Origin: Deltaproteobacteria bacterium
GTDB lineage: Bacteria > Desulfobacterota > Desulfobacteria > Desulfobacterales > C00003060
Assembly (NCBI GenBank): GCA_019309815.1
Contig: JAFDFO010000027.1
Location: forward strand, 1 to 14,191
Direction of reading: 5' to 3'
DNA: 14,191 nt
Below are positions 13,229 to 14,191 of this stretch, piece by piece. How positions within the stretch are numbered: position 1 is the first letter of the stretch; each line of letters starts with the position of its first letter. The notes beneath the pieces were generated by a model, which saw nothing but the letters and a program-made list of their open reading frames with translations, made no database searches and was not told where the DNA came from. The translations under genes and the position numbers were made by a program.

Positions 13229-13621
13229 ATGAAACGGACCCTCCCCGTTAAGACCAAGTCCAAGACTGAATTCGTAGAGATTACCGGGGCTGTCGAGGAT
13301 GCCATCCGATCTCAAGGAGTCGATGAAGGGATTTGTATGCTCTTTGTTCCGCATACCACGGCGGCTATTACGATCAATGAGAGCGCGGATCCCAGTGTCA
13401 AATCAGATATCTTGATGGTTCTGAATAAGATGGTTCCCTGGAAGGAGGCGTATCGTCACCTGGAAGGGAATTCGCCAGCCCACATCAAGGCCAGCATCAT
13501 CGGGGCTTCAGAGCTCATTGCGGTGGAGGGCGGCCGCTTGAAATTGGGGACATGGCAGGGGGTGTTTTTCTGCGAGTTTGATGGCCCTCGGAGCAGAAAG
13601 GTCCACATCCGGCTCGTATAG
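13229..13621 (+). CDS. YjbQ/UPF0047 family protein
   Basis: A 130-residue protein of the YjbQ family, often annotated as 'secondary thiamine-phosphate synthase enzyme' because some members can complement thiE mutants; the true role is uncertain. Family blocks are FVPHTTAAITINESADPSV (His-Thr-Thr and a downstream Asp), YRHLEGNSPAHIKASIIG with conserved His/Glu/His residues, and GRLKLGTWQGVFFCEFDGPR. I chose the ATG at 13229; the in-frame TTG at 13214 lies in the terminator tail of dsrC. The Shine-Dalgarno is weak. The start is so close to the terminator that yjbQ must rely on read-through or on a promoter hidden in the terminator region. ahbA follows 36 bp downstream. Confidence 0.9.
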   Translation: MKRTLPVKTKSKTEFVEITGAVEDAIRSQGVDEGICMLFVPHTTAAITINESADPSVKSDILMVLNKMVPWKEAYRHLEGNSPAHIKASIIGASELIAVEGGRLKLGTWQGVFFCEFDGPRSRKVHIRLV

Positions 13622-13657
13622 ACATGGCGAAGCATACCGGTAGGAACTTTGACCAGA

Positions 13658-14104
13658 ATGGATGACACCGACAGAGCCATACTGAACCGAATTCAATCTG
13701 ACTTTCCGATTGCTTCTCGGCCTTATCTGATCGTTGCCCAGGAACTAGGCTTGGAAGAAGATGAGGTCATCAGACGCATAACTCAGCTAAAAAACGACGG
13801 AATTATCAGGCGCATAGGCGCCAATTTTGTGCCTGGCAGGCTTGGATTTGTCAGCACACTTTGCGCGGCTCGAGTTCCGAAGGAAAAGATCCCTCTGTTC
13901 TCGGAGACCGTGAACCGATATCCTGGAGTCACTCACAACTATCGGCGTGATCATGAGTACAATATTTGGTTCACGTTTATTGCCGAATCCATGGAACGGA
14001 TAGAGTCGAATTTGAAGGAGATAGCCTCCAAAACAGGTGTAACCGAGATACTGAACCTCCCTGCCACAAAAGTGTACAAGCTTAGGGCGCAGTTCGAGGT
14101 GTAG
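13658..14104 (+). CDS. ahbA: siroheme decarboxylase subunit, AhbA-type (Lrp/AsnC-like fold)
   Basis: A 148-residue protein with an N-terminal winged helix (DRAILNRIQSDFPIASRPYLIVAQELGLEEDEVIRRITQL) and a C-terminal ferredoxin-like domain. AhbA and AhbB together decarboxylate siroheme to 12,18-didecarboxysiroheme in the alternative heme pathway of sulfate reducers and archaea. The blocks IIRRIGANFVPGRLGFVSTLCAARVP and YPGVTHNYRRDHEYNIWFTFIA match AhbA more than AhbB, whose middle block is different. The HNYRR-H-YN segment holds residues thought to contact the substrate. The ATG at 13658 has AGGAAC ten bases before it; a TTG at 13649 is less likely. ahbB would be expected close by, probably beyond the right edge or elsewhere. 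A plain Lrp regulator is less likely because of these motifs. Confidence 0.88.
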   Translation: MDDTDRAILNRIQSDFPIASRPYLIVAQELGLEEDEVIRRITQLKNDGIIRRIGANFVPGRLGFVSTLCAARVPKEKIPLFSETVNRYPGVTHNYRRDHEYNIWFTFIAESMERIESNLKEIASKTGVTEILNLPATKVYKLRAQFEV

Positions 14105-14191
14105 GATAGGTTCTCAGTGCGGACTGATGAACGCCTTGCATTTTATAACCCATTTAACTAACATTAATTTGTGTACATTTTCTGCCAGCCG

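Noticed and set aside
13658..14104. Lrp/AsnC transcription regulator
   Set aside because: The fold is shared, but the GANF, STLCAA and YPGVTHNYRR blocks point to siroheme decarboxylase AhbA, which also suits the dsrC context.

Overview
The window looks like chromosomal DNA of an anaerobic sulfate-reducing bacterium of the Desulfobacterota (old Deltaproteobacteria). The best evidence is a true DsrC with both redox cysteines of its C-terminal arm, followed by YjbQ and an AhbA-type siroheme decarboxylase subunit (heme made from siroheme). A DUF3842/CooT nickel-protein pair, an IspH-UbiA fusion and an Era/ATP-grasp pair fit the same group. The taxon is inferred from gene content; no rRNA gene is present.

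Layout. 1-1406 (minus): an ADP-ribosylglycohydrolase running off the left edge, preceded by a small membrane zincin (DUF3267). 1578-3390 (plus): a good sigma70 promoter, era, then an uncharacterised ATP-grasp protein that starts directly after the era stop. 3379-4695 (minus): a DEAD-box RNA helicase whose 3' end overlaps the ATP-grasp gene by 12 bp. 4846-5285: a four-unit octamer repeat array and a small HNH nuclease gene (plus). 5343-7073 (minus): a 576-residue fusion of IspH (last step of the MEP isoprenoid pathway) to a UbiA-like membrane prenyltransferase. 7074-7593: no intact gene; octamer arrays in inverted orientation flank the C-terminal remnant of a four-helix-bundle (S23/IVS-type) protein gene, followed by a 10-bp hairpin. 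7594-9520 (minus): AcuC-type deacetylase, DUF3842 and CooT, the last two overlapping by 8 bp. 9783-11305 (plus): a double-domain universal stress protein, an Hsp20 chaperone and a strong terminator. 11344-12553 (plus): promoter, FmdB-type zinc-ribbon protein, PyrR. 12718-14104 (plus): a strong promoter, dsrC with its own terminator, then yjbQ and ahbA. 14105-14191 holds nothing recognisable.

Most of the window is housekeeping: ribosome assembly (era), RNA remodelling, isoprenoids, pyrimidine control, stress response and sulfur/heme metabolism. No complete mobile element, CRISPR array, defence island, tRNA or rRNA is visible. The least ordinary parts are the octamer-repeat/four-helix-bundle remnant at 7167-7471, the IspH-UbiA fusion whose first Asp-rich motif is degenerate, the DUF3842-CooT pair, and the ADP-ribosylglycohydrolase whose second metal motif is altered near the window edge.
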